A DNA stretch of 64,000 bases from Pseudomonas mosselii (lineage in GTDB: Bacteria; Pseudomonadota; Gammaproteobacteria; Pseudomonadales; Pseudomonadaceae), in the NCBI RefSeq assembly GCF_003205295.1, contig NZ_QJRP01000005.1, positions 62,001-126,000 on the forward strand, written 5' to 3'. The notes under the pieces are model-generated. The model searched no databases, was not told the DNA's origin, and saw nothing but the letters and a program-made list of their open reading frames with translations. Of the stretch, positions 18,777 through 28,606 are shown one piece after another. Positions within the stretch are counted from its first letter, which is position 1. Each line of letters starts with the position of its first letter. The translations under genes were made by a program, and so were the position numbers.

Positions 18777-19568
18777 TTAGTGCAATTCAAAGGTATCGGC
18801 ATCCAGGTTCGCCGGGAACCGCGCCCGGTACGCCGCCAGCTCCGCAGCCCGCAGCACCACGGTAAACACCCCGTCGGCCTCACCGGCGCTCAGCAGGCTC
18901 TCGCCCTGGAAGTCCAGCACCTGGCTGTCGCCGGAATAGGCGAAGCCCTTGCCATCGGTGCCCACCCGGTTCACCGCCGCAACGAAGCACAGGTTCTCGA
19001 TGCCCCGCGCCGGCAGCAGGCGGTTCCAGTGCAGGCGTCGCGCCGCCGGCCAGTTGGCGGTGTACAGCAGCAGGTCGGTGTCCTGGGCATCGCGGCTCCA
19101 CACCGGGAAGCGCAGGTCGTAGCAGATCAGCGGACGAATCCGCCAGCCCTTGAGTTCGAACTGCACCTGGCGCTCGCCGGGGGTGTAGTGCTTGTGCTCG
19201 CCGGCCATGCGGAACAGGTGGCGCTTGTCGTAGTGCAGGATCTCGCCGTCGGGCCGCGCCCACAGCAGACGGTTGCGGTGGCTGCCGTCGGCGGCCTGGA
19301 TGATCACGCTGCCGGTGATCACCGCGTTGGCTTTCTTCGCCTGTGCCTTGAGCCACTTGTAGGTCGGGCCGTTCTCAGGCTCCGCCAGGCTTTCGGACTC
19401 CATCGAAAAGCCGGTGGTGAACATTTCCGGCAGGACCACCAGGTCCACCTCGCCGGCCTGGCCGATCAACTCCTCGAAGTGCACGTAGTTGGCCTCGCGG
19501 TCGTGCCAGGCCAGGGTGGTCTGCACCAGGGCGATTTTCAGGTTCGGCAGTTGGCTCAGATCGCGCAT
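18777..19568 (-). CDS. yafV: Omega-amidase, nitrilase superfamily (YafV type)
   Basis: A 263-residue carbon-nitrogen hydrolase. The catalytic triad is visible as Glu in VVLPEMFTTGFS, Lys in LHYDKRHLFRMAGEHK and Cys in LICYDLRFPVWS. YafV-type enzymes hydrolyse 2-oxoglutaramate and 2-oxosuccinamate, the dead-end products of glutamine or asparagine transamination. The ATG at 19568 overlaps the end of the upstream aminotransferase gene by 13 bases; a longer frame exists but would run further into that gene. Coupling with a glutamine-using transaminase fits the known pairing of the two activities in methionine salvage. Confidence 0.92.
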   Translation of the reverse strand: MRDLSQLPNLKIALVQTTLAWHDREANYVHFEELIGQAGEVDLVVLPEMFTTGFSMESESLAEPENGPTYKWLKAQAKKANAVITGSVIIQAADGSHRNRLLWARPDGEILHYDKRHLFRMAGEHKHYTPGERQVQFELKGWRIRPLICYDLRFPVWSRDAQDTDLLLYTANWPAARRLHWNRLLPARGIENLCFVAAVNRVGTDGKGFAYSGDSQVLDFQGESLLSAGEADGVFTVVLRAAELAAYRARFPANLDADTFELH

Positions 19569-20704
19569 AGTTTCTCCGCTGCCTGGCGCAGCGTCTCCTC
19601 GCGTTTGGCAAAGCACAGGCGCACCAGGCGTTGCTCGGGGATGGGTTGCTGGTAGAACACCGACACCGGGATGCTGGCCACGCCATGCTCACGGGTCAGC
19701 CACAGGGCCATGTCGACATCGTTCAGGTCGGGCCGGATCTGCGAGTAGTCCACCAGTTGGAAATAGGTGCCCGGCGTGCGGGTAAAGGTGAAACGCGAGG
19801 CCTGCAGCAGGTCGCAGAACAGGTCGCGCTTGGCCTGGTAGAAGGCCGGCAGTTCGTCGATATGCTCGGGGTGCTCGGCCATGAAGTCGGCCAGGGCACA
19901 CTGCAAGGGGGTCACGCCACAGAAGTTGACGTACTGGTGCACCTTGCGCAGTTCCGCGCTCAGTGCCGGTGGGGCGACCACATAGCCAGTCTTCCAGCCG
20001 GTGACGTGGTAGGTCTTGCCGAACGAGCTGACCACGAACGCCCGCGAATAGAGCTGCGGGTGGGCCAGCACGCTGGCATGGCGCACACCGTCGTAGATCA
20101 GGTGTTCGTAGACCTCGTCGCTGACCAGGTAGATATCGCGATCACCGATCAGCCTGGCCAGCTGGTCCAGGTCGTCACGGCTGATCAGCGCGCCGCTGGG
20201 GTTGTGCGGCGAGTTGAGGATGACCATGCGCGTGCGCGGGCTGAGCGCGTCGCTGAACTTCTGCCAGTCGATGCTGAAGCTGCCGTCGGTCAACGGCACA
20301 TGCACACAGCGCCCGCCGGCCAGTTCCACGGACGGCTCGTAGCTGTCGTAGCAGGGGTCGAAGACGATCACCTCGTCGCCGGCATGGATGACCGCCTGGA
20401 TGGCGCAGAAGATCGCCTCGGTGGCACCGGGGGTGATGGTCACCTCCTGGTCGGCATCGACATTCGCGCCGTACAACCGGGCGATTTTCGCCGCCACCTG
20501 CTGGCGCAGCGCCGGCAGGCCGGTCATGGGCGAGTACTGGTTGTGCCCGGCGGCCACATGGCGACCAACGGCATCGAGCAAGGCCTGGGGGCCGTTGAAG
20601 TCAGGGAAGCCCTGGGAGAGGTTGAGCGCACCGGTCTGCATGGCCAGTTGCGACATGGTGGTGAAGATGGTCGTGCCGACGTTCGGCAGTTTGCTGCGGA
20701 TCAT
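19556..20704 (-). CDS. ybdL: Methionine/aromatic aminotransferase (YbdL type)
   Basis: A 382-residue class I/II PLP aminotransferase. The PLP lysine is in SSFGKTYHVTGWKTGY; the N-terminal fold mark LNLSQGFPDF and the helix ILNSPHNPSGALIS are typical of YbdL/kynurenine aminotransferase-like enzymes. The family transaminates methionine-derived 2-oxo acid, often with glutamine as donor, which would yield 2-oxoglutaramate for the omega-amidase encoded just downstream with a 13-base overlap. Exact substrate preference is inferred. Confidence 0.9.
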   Translation of the reverse strand: MIRSKLPNVGTTIFTTMSQLAMQTGALNLSQGFPDFNGPQALLDAVGRHVAAGHNQYSPMTGLPALRQQVAAKIARLYGANVDADQEVTITPGATEAIFCAIQAVIHAGDEVIVFDPCYDSYEPSVELAGGRCVHVPLTDGSFSIDWQKFSDALSPRTRMVILNSPHNPSGALISRDDLDQLARLIGDRDIYLVSDEVYEHLIYDGVRHASVLAHPQLYSRAFVVSSFGKTYHVTGWKTGYVVAPPALSAELRKVHQYVNFCGVTPLQCALADFMAEHPEHIDELPAFYQAKRDLFCDLLQASRFTFTRTPGTYFQLVDYSQIRPDLNDVDMALWLTREHGVASIPVSVFYQQPIPEQRLVRLCFAKREETLRQAAEKLCAI

Positions 20705-20843
20705 GGAGCCCTCTTTCCTGGGGTTTGTCCGGCACGGGGTTGGGTCCGAGCATAGCGGATCGAGCAGTCAGGAAAAAGGTTGAAACAATAGGGGGATTGC
20801 GGTGGGTCAACGTGTAGGGGGAGATCAGGGTTTACGCGTGTCC

Positions 20844-20961
20844 GTGTAGGAGCGGCCTTGTGTCGCGAAAGGGCTGCGCAGCAGCCCCAAGGGTTCAGCA
20901 GGACTGCAAGATAGCCGGGGCTGCTACGCAGCCCTTTCGCGACACAAGGCCGCTCCTACAG
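20844..20961. repeat. Inverted REP pair between der and aminotransferase genes
   Basis: TGTAGGAGCGGCCTTGTGTCGCGA at the left and TTTCGCGACACAAGGCCGCTCCTACA at the right enclose complementary GGGCTGCGCAGCAGCCCC and GGGGCTGCTACGCAGCCC segments. It is one of the longest and cleanest copies in the window and lies in a 285-base gap that otherwise shows no gene. Confidence 0.88.
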
Positions 20962-20989
20962 GGGTTTCGCATGGCCTGACAAGCGGTTG

Positions 20990-22453
20990 TTAACGCTTGT
21001 CGCGACGCTTCTTCTCGGCCTTCTTGTGGTGCGACATCAGGCGGCGCTTCTTGTTGACCTGGCGATCGGTGAGGGTGTTCTTCTTGCCCTCGAACGGGTT
21101 GTCACCGCCCTTGTACTCGATGCGGATCGGCGTGCCGACCAGCTTGAGCACCCGGCGGTAGGTGTTCTCCAGGTAACGCGAGTAGGAGTTGGGGATCTTG
21201 TCGGTCTGGTTGCCATGGATCACGATCAGCGGCGGGTTGGCGCCACCGAGGTGGGCATAGCGCAGCTTGATGCGGCGACCGTTGACCAGCGGCGGCTGGT
21301 GCACGCTGATGGCGTCTTCAAGGATCTGCGTCAGGCGGCTGGTCGGCCAGCGGGTGACTGCCGACTTGAACGCAGCCTGCACCGACTTGTACAGGTGGCC
21401 CACGCCGGTGCCGTGCAGCGCCGAAATGAAGTGGATGTCGGCGAAGTCGACGAAGAACAGCCGGCGCTCCAGCTCGGTCTTCACGTAGTCGCGCTCGCCC
21501 GACTCCATGCCGTCCCACTTGTTCAGGGCGATGACCACGGCGCGGCCGGCGTCCAGGGCGAAGCCCAGCAGGTTGAGGTCATGGTCGACCACGCCTTCGC
21601 GGGCGTCCATGACGAAGATCACCACGTTGGCGTCCTTGATCGCCTGCAGGGTCTTCACCACCGAGAACTTCTCGACTTCCTCGTGGATCTTGCCGCGCTT
21701 GCGCACGCCGGCGGTGTCGATGAAGGTGTACTTCTCGCCATCACGCTCGAACGGGATGTAGATACTGTCGCGGGTGGTGCCCGGCTGGTCGTACACCACC
21801 ACGCGCTCTTCGCCGAGCATGCGGTTGACCAGGGTCGACTTGCCCACGTTGGGGCGGCCGATGATGGCGATCTTGATACCATCTTTCTCGCTCGGGCCGG
21901 GGATGCGCGTGGCTTCCTCGCCTTCGGCGACATCCTCGTCGAGGGCTTCTTCCTCTGGGTCACGGGGAATATGGCCGAGCAGCGACTCCATCAGGGCGTT
22001 GATACCACGGCCCTGGGAGCCCGCCACCGGAATGGCGTTGCCCATGCCCAGCGGCGAGAACTCGGCGCGGGCGATATCGGGGTCGATGTTGTCGATCTTG
22101 TTGGCGACCAACACCGCTTCCTTGTTCCGCTTGCGCAGGTGATCGGCGATCATCTGGTCGGCGGCGGTCATGCCGGCACGGGCATCGACCAGGAACAGCA
22201 CGTAGTCGGCTTCCTCGATGGCCATCAGCGACTGCTCGGCCATCTTCTCGTCCATGCCCACTTCGTCACCGGTAATGCCACCGGTGTCGATCAGGATGTA
22301 GGAACGACCCTGCCAACTGGCATCGCCGTACTGGCGGTCACGGGTCAGGCCCGACAGGTCGCCAACGATGGCGTCGCGGGTCTTGGTCAGGCGGTTGAAC
22401 ATGGTGGATTTACCGACGTTCGGCCGGCCCACCAGGGCGATTACGGGAACCAT
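20990..22453 (-). CDS. der: Ribosome-associated GTPase Der (EngA)
   Basis: A 487-residue double GTPase needed for 50S ribosome maturation. Two G domains each start with GRPNVGKST (residues 8-16 and near 200), with DTGG/DTAG G3 motifs and NKID and NKWD G4 motifs, followed by a KH-like C-terminal domain and a basic tail. The ATG at 22453 follows GGAG at seven bases and gives the standard [11 protein letters not shown] start; an ATG four codons earlier is in frame but lacks a better ribosome site. It is the last gene of the run after bamB. Confidence 0.96.
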   Translation of the reverse strand: MVPVIALVGRPNVGKSTMFNRLTKTRDAIVGDLSGLTRDRQYGDASWQGRSYILIDTGGITGDEVGMDEKMAEQSLMAIEEADYVLFLVDARAGMTAADQMIADHLRKRNKEAVLVANKIDNIDPDIARAEFSPLGMGNAIPVAGSQGRGINALMESLLGHIPRDPEEEALDEDVAEGEEATRIPGPSEKDGIKIAIIGRPNVGKSTLVNRMLGEERVVVYDQPGTTRDSIYIPFERDGEKYTFIDTAGVRKRGKIHEEVEKFSVVKTLQAIKDANVVIFVMDAREGVVDHDLNLLGFALDAGRAVVIALNKWDGMESGERDYVKTELERRLFFVDFADIHFISALHGTGVGHLYKSVQAAFKSAVTRWPTSRLTQILEDAISVHQPPLVNGRRIKLRYAHLGGANPPLIVIHGNQTDKIPNSYSRYLENTYRRVLKLVGTPIRIEYKGGDNPFEGKKNTLTDRQVNKKRRLMSHHKKAEKKRRDKR

Positions 22454-22570
22454 GCGGCTCTCCACTCTTGAATTCTTGAAAATGCAAAGGCCGCTGCAAG
22501 GCAGCGGCCGGAGTTCGGGCGGCGCGTCATGCGCCGCGGCCTGAGCCCGCGAGCGAGCTCAAGCATAGCT

Positions 22571-23713
22571 TCAGCGGATGGTCAGTGCCTCGAGCTTGCC
22601 GCTGTTGCCAAAGACGTAGATGGTGTCGCCGACCACCAGGGGTCGGGCGCGCAGGCCATCGCTGTCGATACGCTCACGGCCGACGAAGCGACCATCGACC
22701 TGGCTGAGCAGGTGCAGGTAACCCTCGAAGTCGCCCACCGCCACATAGCTGGAGAACACTTCCGGCGCCGACAACTGACGGCGGGCCATCGAGTCGTTGC
22801 TCCACAGCGAGCTGGAAGAACGCTCGTCGACGCTCTGCACGGTACCCGACGCTTCGCTCACGTAGACGTTGCCGAAGCCTTGGGCGACACCCACGTAGCT
22901 GGAGGCATCGCGCTGCCACAGCACGCGGCCGCTGTCCAGGTCCAGGCCAGCGACGCGGCCCTGGTAGGTGCCGACATACAGGGTGCCACCGGACAGCAGC
23001 AGGCCGCCGTCGATGTCCACCACGCGATCCAGCTCGGAACGGCCCTGCGGAATCGCCACGCGGCTCTCCCACACCGGCACGCCGTTGCTGATGTCGACCG
23101 CCACCACCTTGCCGGTGGACAGGCCGGCCACGGCCAGGCGGTTGGTCACCACCGGCGCGCCGGTACCGCGCAGGGTCAGCACAGCCGGGCTGTTCTCGTA
23201 GATCCAGCGACGGTCGCCGGTGGCGGCATCGAAGCCGACCAGACGGTCGTCCTGGGTCTGCACCACCACCACGTCGCCATTGTTGGCGGGCGGCGCCAGC
23301 ACTTCGCTGCTGACGCGCGAACGCCAGCGCTCTTCACCGGTACTGGAGTCCAGGGCAATGACCTCGCCCTTGAGGGTACCCAGCATGACCAGGCCGTAGC
23401 CCACGCCCACGGCGCCGGATACCGGCAGCTCGAGGTCCTTCTTCCACACCACGTCGCCGGTGATGCGGTTCAGCGCGAAGACCTCGCCGTTGACGTCGGA
23501 GGCATAGATGCGGTCGTTCTCGATGGCCGGCACCAGGGTGTTGTAGGTCTCACCCTGACCGTCACCGATCGAACGGCTCCACTGCTTCTTCAGCACCACT
23601 TCCTCGGTGAACTTGGTCAGCTCGGCCGGGGGCAGTTCCTTCTTGCTGTTGCTGCTGCAACCCGCCGCCAGCACGGCGAGGGTGAGCACTGCTGCTTGTT
23701 TCCAACCCTTCAC
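22571..23713 (-). CDS. bamB: Outer-membrane assembly lipoprotein BamB
   Basis: A 380-residue eight-bladed PQQ-repeat propeller protein of the BAM complex, which inserts beta-barrel proteins into the outer membrane. The signal peptide and lipobox are clear (AVLTLAVLAAGCSS, lipid cysteine near residue 19). Blade-closing tryptophan motifs such as GDVVWKKDLE, EERWRSRVSS, GDRRWIYENS and GRVLWQRDASS recur. The GTG two bases after the yfgM stop gives a short n-region (VKGWKQ), so it was chosen over an ATG 27 bases upstream inside yfgM. It is co-transcribed with hisS and yfgM. Confidence 0.93.
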   Translation of the reverse strand: MKGWKQAAVLTLAVLAAGCSSNSKKELPPAELTKFTEEVVLKKQWSRSIGDGQGETYNTLVPAIENDRIYASDVNGEVFALNRITGDVVWKKDLELPVSGAVGVGYGLVMLGTLKGEVIALDSSTGEERWRSRVSSEVLAPPANNGDVVVVQTQDDRLVGFDAATGDRRWIYENSPAVLTLRGTGAPVVTNRLAVAGLSTGKVVAVDISNGVPVWESRVAIPQGRSELDRVVDIDGGLLLSGGTLYVGTYQGRVAGLDLDSGRVLWQRDASSYVGVAQGFGNVYVSEASGTVQSVDERSSSSLWSNDSMARRQLSAPEVFSSYVAVGDFEGYLHLLSQVDGRFVGRERIDSDGLRARPLVVGDTIYVFGNSGKLEALTIR

Positions 23714-23714
23714 T

Positions 23715-24356
23715 TCAGGCGTCCCCTTTGGCCAGGTCATCCAGCTTCAGTTGCAGGCCACCGATCGCGGCGTCGTCGGACAGCGCGGCCTTGGCTTTTT
23801 CGTAGGCGCTGTGCGCGTCGTCGGCGCGGCCCAGCTGTACCAGCAGGTCGCCCTTGAGTTCTTCGCGGCTGGCCAGGAAGGCCTTGTCGGTGTCGCCGTC
23901 GAGCAGCTTGAGCGCGTCCTCGGCCTTGTCCTGGGCCGCGAGCACGCGGGCCAGGCGCTGGCGCGAGATCTCGCCGAGGGTGGCGTCGGCTGGCTTGTCC
24001 AGCACGCTCTTCAGCTCGCTGGCCGCATCGTCCAGCTTGCCGCTCTCGACCGCGACCTTGGCCACGAACAGGCTGCCGTACTGGGCGTAGGCGGTGCCGC
24101 CGAACTCGCTCTTGAGCTTGCCGGAAAGCTCGGCGACTTTGCTCGCGTCGGGCTTGCCATCAGGCGTCAACGAGGTTTCCAGCAGCGCCTGGTACAGCAC
24201 CGAGGCGCCTTGGGACTGGTTGGCCTGGTACTTGTGCCAGGTCTGCCAGCCCAACACCACCACACCAGCCAGCAGGGCGCCGGTCAGCAGCGGCTTGCCG
24301 TTGCGGTTCCACCAGTCCTTGGCTGCTGCCAGGCTCTCATCATCGGTACTCGACAC
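23715..24356 (-). CDS. yfgM: Inner-membrane TPR protein YfgM
   Basis: A 213-residue ancillary SecYEG-associated protein. It has a short cytoplasmic N-terminus, one transmembrane helix (about residues 20-38, LLTGALLAGVVVLGWQTW) and a periplasmic tetratricopeptide region with leucine/alanine-rich repeats. It lies between hisS and bamB, its conserved position in gammaproteobacteria. Known homologues bind the translocon and periplasmic chaperones. Confidence 0.92.
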   Translation of the reverse strand: MSSTDDESLAAAKDWWNRNGKPLLTGALLAGVVVLGWQTWHKYQANQSQGASVLYQALLETSLTPDGKPDASKVAELSGKLKSEFGGTAYAQYGSLFVAKVAVESGKLDDAASELKSVLDKPADATLGEISRQRLARVLAAQDKAEDALKLLDGDTDKAFLASREELKGDLLVQLGRADDAHSAYEKAKAALSDDAAIGGLQLKLDDLAKGDA

Positions 24357-24394
24357 CCCAATACTCCTATTCGCCTATTCGTTGTCAGACCGCG

Positions 24395-25684
24395 TCACGC
24401 CTGGGCGATCGCGGTTTCCAGGTGCGCGGCAAGCGCATCCCAGGCAATGTTCTGTTGTTCGCCCTGGCCACGCAGGGGCTTGAAGCCGATCTCTTGCTTG
24501 GCCAGCTCGTCGTCACCGAGGATCAGGGCGAACAGCGCGCCGCTCTTGTCGGCCTTCTTGAACTGGCTCTTGAAGCTGCCGCCACCGGCATTGACCGCCA
24601 GGCGCAGGCCCGGCAGGCGATCGCGCAGGCTTTCGCTCAGGCGCAGGCCAGCCAGCTCCGCCTGCTCGCCAAAGGCGCACAGGTAGACGTCGATGGTGCG
24701 GCTGATCGACTCGGGCACCTTGCCCAGGGTCTCCAGCAGCAGGATCAGGCGCTCGATGCCCATGGCGAAACCGACGCCCGGGGTCGGCTTGCCGCCCATC
24801 TGCTCGACCAGGCCGTCATAGCGGCCACCGGCGCAGACGGTGCCCTGGGCACCGAGCTTGTCGGTGACCCACTCGAACACGGTCTTGCTGTAGTAGTCCA
24901 GGCCGCGCACCAGCTTGGTGTTGATCACGAACGGAATGCCGGCGGCGTCGAGGCGGGCCTTCAGGCCCTCGAAGTGCACGCGGGATTCTTCGTCCAGGTA
25001 GTCTTCCAGCTTCGGCGCACCGACCAGCACCGCCTGGGTGTTCGGGTCCTTGCTGTCGAGGATGCGCAGCGGGTTGCTCTTCAGGCGGCGCCGGCTGTCC
25101 TCGTCCAATTGCTCGAGGCGGGCCGAGAGGAACTCGACCAGCGCGTCGCGATAGCGGGCGCGGGCTTCGCTGGTGCCCAGGCTGTTGAGCTGCAGCTCGA
25201 CCGCGTCCTGGATGCCCAGCAGGCCCCACAGGCGCCAGGTCAGCATGATCAGTTCGGCGTCGACGTCCGGGCCGTCGAGGTTGAACACCTCCACGCCGAT
25301 CTGGTGGAACTGGCGGTAGCGGCCCTTCTGCGGACGCTCGTGACGGAACATCTGGCCGATGTACCAGAGCTTCTGCACCTGACCGTTGCCGGTGATGCCG
25401 TGCTCGAGCACGGCACGCACGCAGGCCGCGGTGCCTTCGGGGCGCAGGGTGAGCGAATCGCCGTTGCGGTCCTCGAAGGTGTACATCTCCTTCTCGACGA
25501 TATCGGTGACTTCACCGATCGAGCGCTTGAACAGCTCGGTGAACTCGACGATCGGCGTGCGGATCTGGCTGTAGCCGTAGCTGTCCAGCAAGCCGGCCAC
25601 GGTGCCCTCGAAATAGCGCCACAGCGGCGACTGGTCGGGCAGGATGTCGTTCATGCCACGAATGGCTTGCAGCGATTTGCTCAC
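24395..25684 (-). CDS. hisS: Histidyl-tRNA synthetase
   Basis: A 429-residue class II synthetase charging tRNA-His. Visible class II features are the motif 2 region [20 protein letters not shown], the histidine-binding [15 protein letters not shown] and motif 3 [11 protein letters not shown], plus an anticodon-binding domain over the last 95 residues or so. Length is standard. It follows ispG after about 25 bases and precedes yfgM. Confidence 0.97.
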   Translation of the reverse strand: MSKSLQAIRGMNDILPDQSPLWRYFEGTVAGLLDSYGYSQIRTPIVEFTELFKRSIGEVTDIVEKEMYTFEDRNGDSLTLRPEGTAACVRAVLEHGITGNGQVQKLWYIGQMFRHERPQKGRYRQFHQIGVEVFNLDGPDVDAELIMLTWRLWGLLGIQDAVELQLNSLGTSEARARYRDALVEFLSARLEQLDEDSRRRLKSNPLRILDSKDPNTQAVLVGAPKLEDYLDEESRVHFEGLKARLDAAGIPFVINTKLVRGLDYYSKTVFEWVTDKLGAQGTVCAGGRYDGLVEQMGGKPTPGVGFAMGIERLILLLETLGKVPESISRTIDVYLCAFGEQAELAGLRLSESLRDRLPGLRLAVNAGGGSFKSQFKKADKSGALFALILGDDELAKQEIGFKPLRGQGEQQNIAWDALAAHLETAIAQA

Positions 25685-25708
25685 GAGTAGTCCTTACGAA
25701 TCTGTGTC

Positions 25709-26818
25709 TCAGCCGCGGGCGATCAGCGCCGCGTCGGCCTCGGCCTTCTCGGCCGCTTTCTGGCGGATGAGCTTTTCCAGCTCGTCGACCAGGTTGTCGT
25801 TGTTCAGCTTCTGCGATGGCTTGCCATCGATGTAGACCAGGTTCGGCGTGCCGCCGGTCAGGCCCACGTGCGATTCCTTGGCTTCGCCCGGACCGTTGAC
25901 CACGCAACCGATCACCGCCACGTCCAGCGGTACCAGCAGGTCTTCCAGGCGCCCTTCCAGTTCGTTCATGGTCTTGACCACATCGAAGTTCTGCCGCGAG
26001 CAGCTCGGGCAGGCGATGAAGTTGATGCCACGGGAACGCAGGTGCAGCGACTTGAGGATGTCGTAGCCGACCTTCACTTCCTCGACCGGATCGGCGGCCA
26101 GGGAGATGCGGATGGTGTCACCGATGCCTTCGGCCAGCAGCATACCTAGGCCGACGGCGGATTTCACCGTCCCCGAGCGCAGGCCGCCGGCTTCGGTGAT
26201 CCCCAGGTGCAGCGGCTGGATGATCTGCTTGGCCAGCAGGCGGTAGGCCTCGACGGCCATGAACACGTCGGAGGCCTTGACGCTGACCTTGAAGTCCTGG
26301 AAATCCAGGCGGTCGAGGTGCTCGACATGGCGCAGCGCCGACTCGACCAGCGCCGCCGGGGTGGGCTCGCCGTACTTCTTCTGCAGGTCCTTTTCCAGGG
26401 AACCGGCGTTGACGCCGATGCGGATCGGGATGCCACGGTCGCGGGCCGCGTCGACCACGGCGCGCACACGGTCTTCACGGCCGATGTTGCCCGGATTGAT
26501 GCGCAGGCAGTCGACGCCCAGTTCGGCCACGCGCAGGGCGATCTTGTAGTCGAAGTGGATGTCGGCGACCAGCGGCACGCTGACCAGCTTCTTGATCTTG
26601 CCGAACGCCTCGGCGGCGTCCATGTCCGGCACCGAGACCCGCACGATGTCCACGCCGGCATCGACCAGGCGCTGGATCTGCGCCACGGTGGCGGCGACAT
26701 CGTTGGTGTCGGTGTTGGTCATGCTCTGCACCGCGATGGGCGCATCGCCACCCACCGGCACATTGCCGACCCAGATTTTGCGGGATTCGCGACGTTTGAT
26801 CGGAGATTCGCCGTGCAT
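25709..26818 (-). CDS. ispG: 4-hydroxy-3-methylbut-2-enyl diphosphate synthase IspG
   Basis: A 369-residue iron-sulfur enzyme of the MEP isoprenoid pathway, converting MEcPP to HMBPP. The 4Fe-4S ligands are in [10 protein letters not shown] and [10 protein letters not shown] near residues 270 and 305. The TIM-barrel N-terminus is marked by [18 protein letters not shown]. It starts three bases after the rodZ stop. As an iron-sulfur protein it depends on the isc genes further upstream in the same strand. Confidence 0.97.
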   Translation of the reverse strand: MHGESPIKRRESRKIWVGNVPVGGDAPIAVQSMTNTDTNDVAATVAQIQRLVDAGVDIVRVSVPDMDAAEAFGKIKKLVSVPLVADIHFDYKIALRVAELGVDCLRINPGNIGREDRVRAVVDAARDRGIPIRIGVNAGSLEKDLQKKYGEPTPAALVESALRHVEHLDRLDFQDFKVSVKASDVFMAVEAYRLLAKQIIQPLHLGITEAGGLRSGTVKSAVGLGMLLAEGIGDTIRISLAADPVEEVKVGYDILKSLHLRSRGINFIACPSCSRQNFDVVKTMNELEGRLEDLLVPLDVAVIGCVVNGPGEAKESHVGLTGGTPNLVYIDGKPSQKLNNDNLVDELEKLIRQKAAEKAEADAALIARG

Positions 26819-26821
26819 GAC

Positions 26822-27835
26822 TTACTGTCCCAACTTCAGGCGAGCGGTTTCGCCACTGGTGAACGGGGCGACATCGACCGCCTGGCCGTTGTAGCTCACC
26901 TGGGCGCCGCGGGCAAAGCCCAGGCGCACCGCGAACGGTGGCTTGCCGGTCAGTTCCAGGTTGTCGCCCTTGCGCTTGATGGCGCTGAACAGCACCTTGC
27001 CGTTGCCGTCGGTGACCTGGGTCCAGCAATCGGCGGTGAATTGGATATGGACCTTGGCGCTGCCGGCCGGGGCGCCTTCAGCGGGCGCAGCCGGTGCAGT
27101 CGAAGCGACGGGGGCGGCTGGCGCGGCGGCGACAGGCGCGGCCACTGCAGGAGCGGTTGGCGCGACAACCGGTGCCACAGGTGCGGCGACCGTCGGTGCC
27201 GGTGCGGCGCTGGTGGCTGGCACAACTGGCGCCTGGGTCTCGGTGACCGGCGCCTGCTCGGTAGCGTTCGGCTCCAGTGGCAGGGCCTGGCCCTCGGGCT
27301 GCTGGCCTTCGCTCACGGCCTGGTCTTCCGGCTCGTCCAGCGGATGGATCTGCGTGGTACCGTCGGCGCTCTCGACTTCGACGTGCTCCAGGGCGATCTT
27401 GGCCAGGTCCTTGCCGCGCAGGCTGCTCTGGTCCTGCCACCAGAAGAAACCACCGCCGACCACCGCGACCAGCAGCAACAGGCTGACTACCCGCAGGATG
27501 TTGTGCGACAGGCGCACCGGCTCTTCGATGCGGCCGAGGGCGTGCACTTCGCTGCCCTGGGCGTGGGTGCCGGTGATCTGGTCGAAGGCCTCGACCAGAG
27601 GGGCCTGGTCCATGTCCATCAGCTTGGCGTAGGCACGGATGTAGCCACGGGCGAAGGTGTGCCCGGGCAGCTTGTCGAAGGCGCCGTTTTCCAGGTTGTT
27701 CAGCGAAGATACCGTGAGGTTGAGCTTGCGAGCGACCTCGGCCTGGCTCCATTCGCGTTTCTCGCGGGCCTGGCGCAAGACATCACCGGGGTTCTGGCGA
27801 GTCGCTGCTGCTACTTCAGTGTGCGCGGCTTTCAT
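26822..27835 (-). CDS. rodZ: Cytoskeletal membrane protein RodZ
   Basis: A 337-residue bitopic protein linking MreB to the elongation machinery. The N-terminus is a helix-turn-helix domain (LRQAREKREWSQAEVARKL, about residues 22-40), followed by one transmembrane helix near residues 113-133 (VVSLLLLVAVVGGGFFWW), a long Pro/Ala/Val-rich periplasmic linker (about 190-255) and a C-terminal beta domain. The linker is low in complexity and likely varies between strains. Its ATG overlaps the TGA of pilF (ATGA). Confidence 0.94.
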   Translation of the reverse strand: MKAAHTEVAAATRQNPGDVLRQAREKREWSQAEVARKLNLTVSSLNNLENGAFDKLPGHTFARGYIRAYAKLMDMDQAPLVEAFDQITGTHAQGSEVHALGRIEEPVRLSHNILRVVSLLLLVAVVGGGFFWWQDQSSLRGKDLAKIALEHVEVESADGTTQIHPLDEPEDQAVSEGQQPEGQALPLEPNATEQAPVTETQAPVVPATSAAPAPTVAAPVAPVVAPTAPAVAAPVAAAPAAPVASTAPAAPAEGAPAGSAKVHIQFTADCWTQVTDGNGKVLFSAIKRKGDNLELTGKPPFAVRLGFARGAQVSYNGQAVDVAPFTSGETARLKLGQ

Positions 27836-28593
27836 CGTTGCTCCGACAGGTATTGCTGATATTCCGGCGTACCGGGATAAAGTCGTTGTAATTGCTGGCC
27901 CAAACGGGTCGCGGTGCCCTGTTCGTCGAGGGCGATTGCCAGACGATGGCCGAGCAGCAGGCTGCGGGCATCCTGGTCGCTCAGCTGGCTGAATCGATCG
28001 TAGTAATCCCGGGCCGGCACATAATGCCTGTTTTCGTAGGACAACTCAGCCATTTCGAGCAATGCCTTCGGTTGCCGCGGATTGAGCCGAAGGGCTTTTT
28101 CCAGGTAGGCGCGCGCCTGTTCACCCTGCCCCAGCTTCAGGGCGGTGAGCCCCAGATTCTCGTACACGCGGGAACGCTCAGGATACAGGGTATCGGCCCC
28201 AGCCTGGAGGAACATCGCCCGGGCTTCGTCGAAACGGCCCTGAGCATATAGGAAACTGCCGTAGTTGTTGCGGATTCGTGTGTCGTCCGGGCGAATGGCC
28301 AACGCCTTGGCGAAGTGCTCGCCGGCAAGTAGCGGCTCATCCTCGGCCTGGAACACCAGGGCCAGTGCCGCATGGGCCTCGGCGTCACGGGCGTTCAGGG
28401 CCAGGGCCTTGCCCAGGGGCGCCTTGGCGCGCTCGGTCAAACCTTGTTGCAAATACCCTAGCCCCAACTGCACGTAGGCCTGCCCCGCCGCCTCACGCCC
28501 CTGGCGGCTGGCCAGGGGATCGCCCGCGCCGCCGGACACGCAGCCGGCCAGCAGCGAAAGCGTCAGGATCGACAACGCGGCGCGCAGGCTCAT
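27832..28593 (-). CDS. pilF: Type IV pilus assembly lipoprotein PilF (PilW)
   Basis: A 253-residue outer-membrane lipoprotein with about six TPR motifs, acting as pilotin for the PilQ secretin. The signal peptide and lipobox are ILTLSLLAGCVSG, lipid cysteine near residue 18. TPR signatures include AYVQLGLGYLQQGLTERAKA and EAHAALALVFQAEDEPLLA. The longer upstream frame lacks any signal peptide, so the ATG at 28593 was chosen. It lies between rlmN and rodZ, the usual order. Confidence 0.94.
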   Translation of the reverse strand: MSLRAALSILTLSLLAGCVSGGAGDPLASRQGREAAGQAYVQLGLGYLQQGLTERAKAPLGKALALNARDAEAHAALALVFQAEDEPLLAGEHFAKALAIRPDDTRIRNNYGSFLYAQGRFDEARAMFLQAGADTLYPERSRVYENLGLTALKLGQGEQARAYLEKALRLNPRQPKALLEMAELSYENRHYVPARDYYDRFSQLSDQDARSLLLGHRLAIALDEQGTATRLGQQLQRLYPGTPEYQQYLSEQR

Positions 28594-28606
28594 GGGCAGG
28601 TGCTCG

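Noticed and set aside
20844..20961. Repeated hairpin units as a CRISPR array
   Set aside because: Copies are scattered, inverted in pairs and share REP cores; there is no regular spacer pattern and there are no cas genes.
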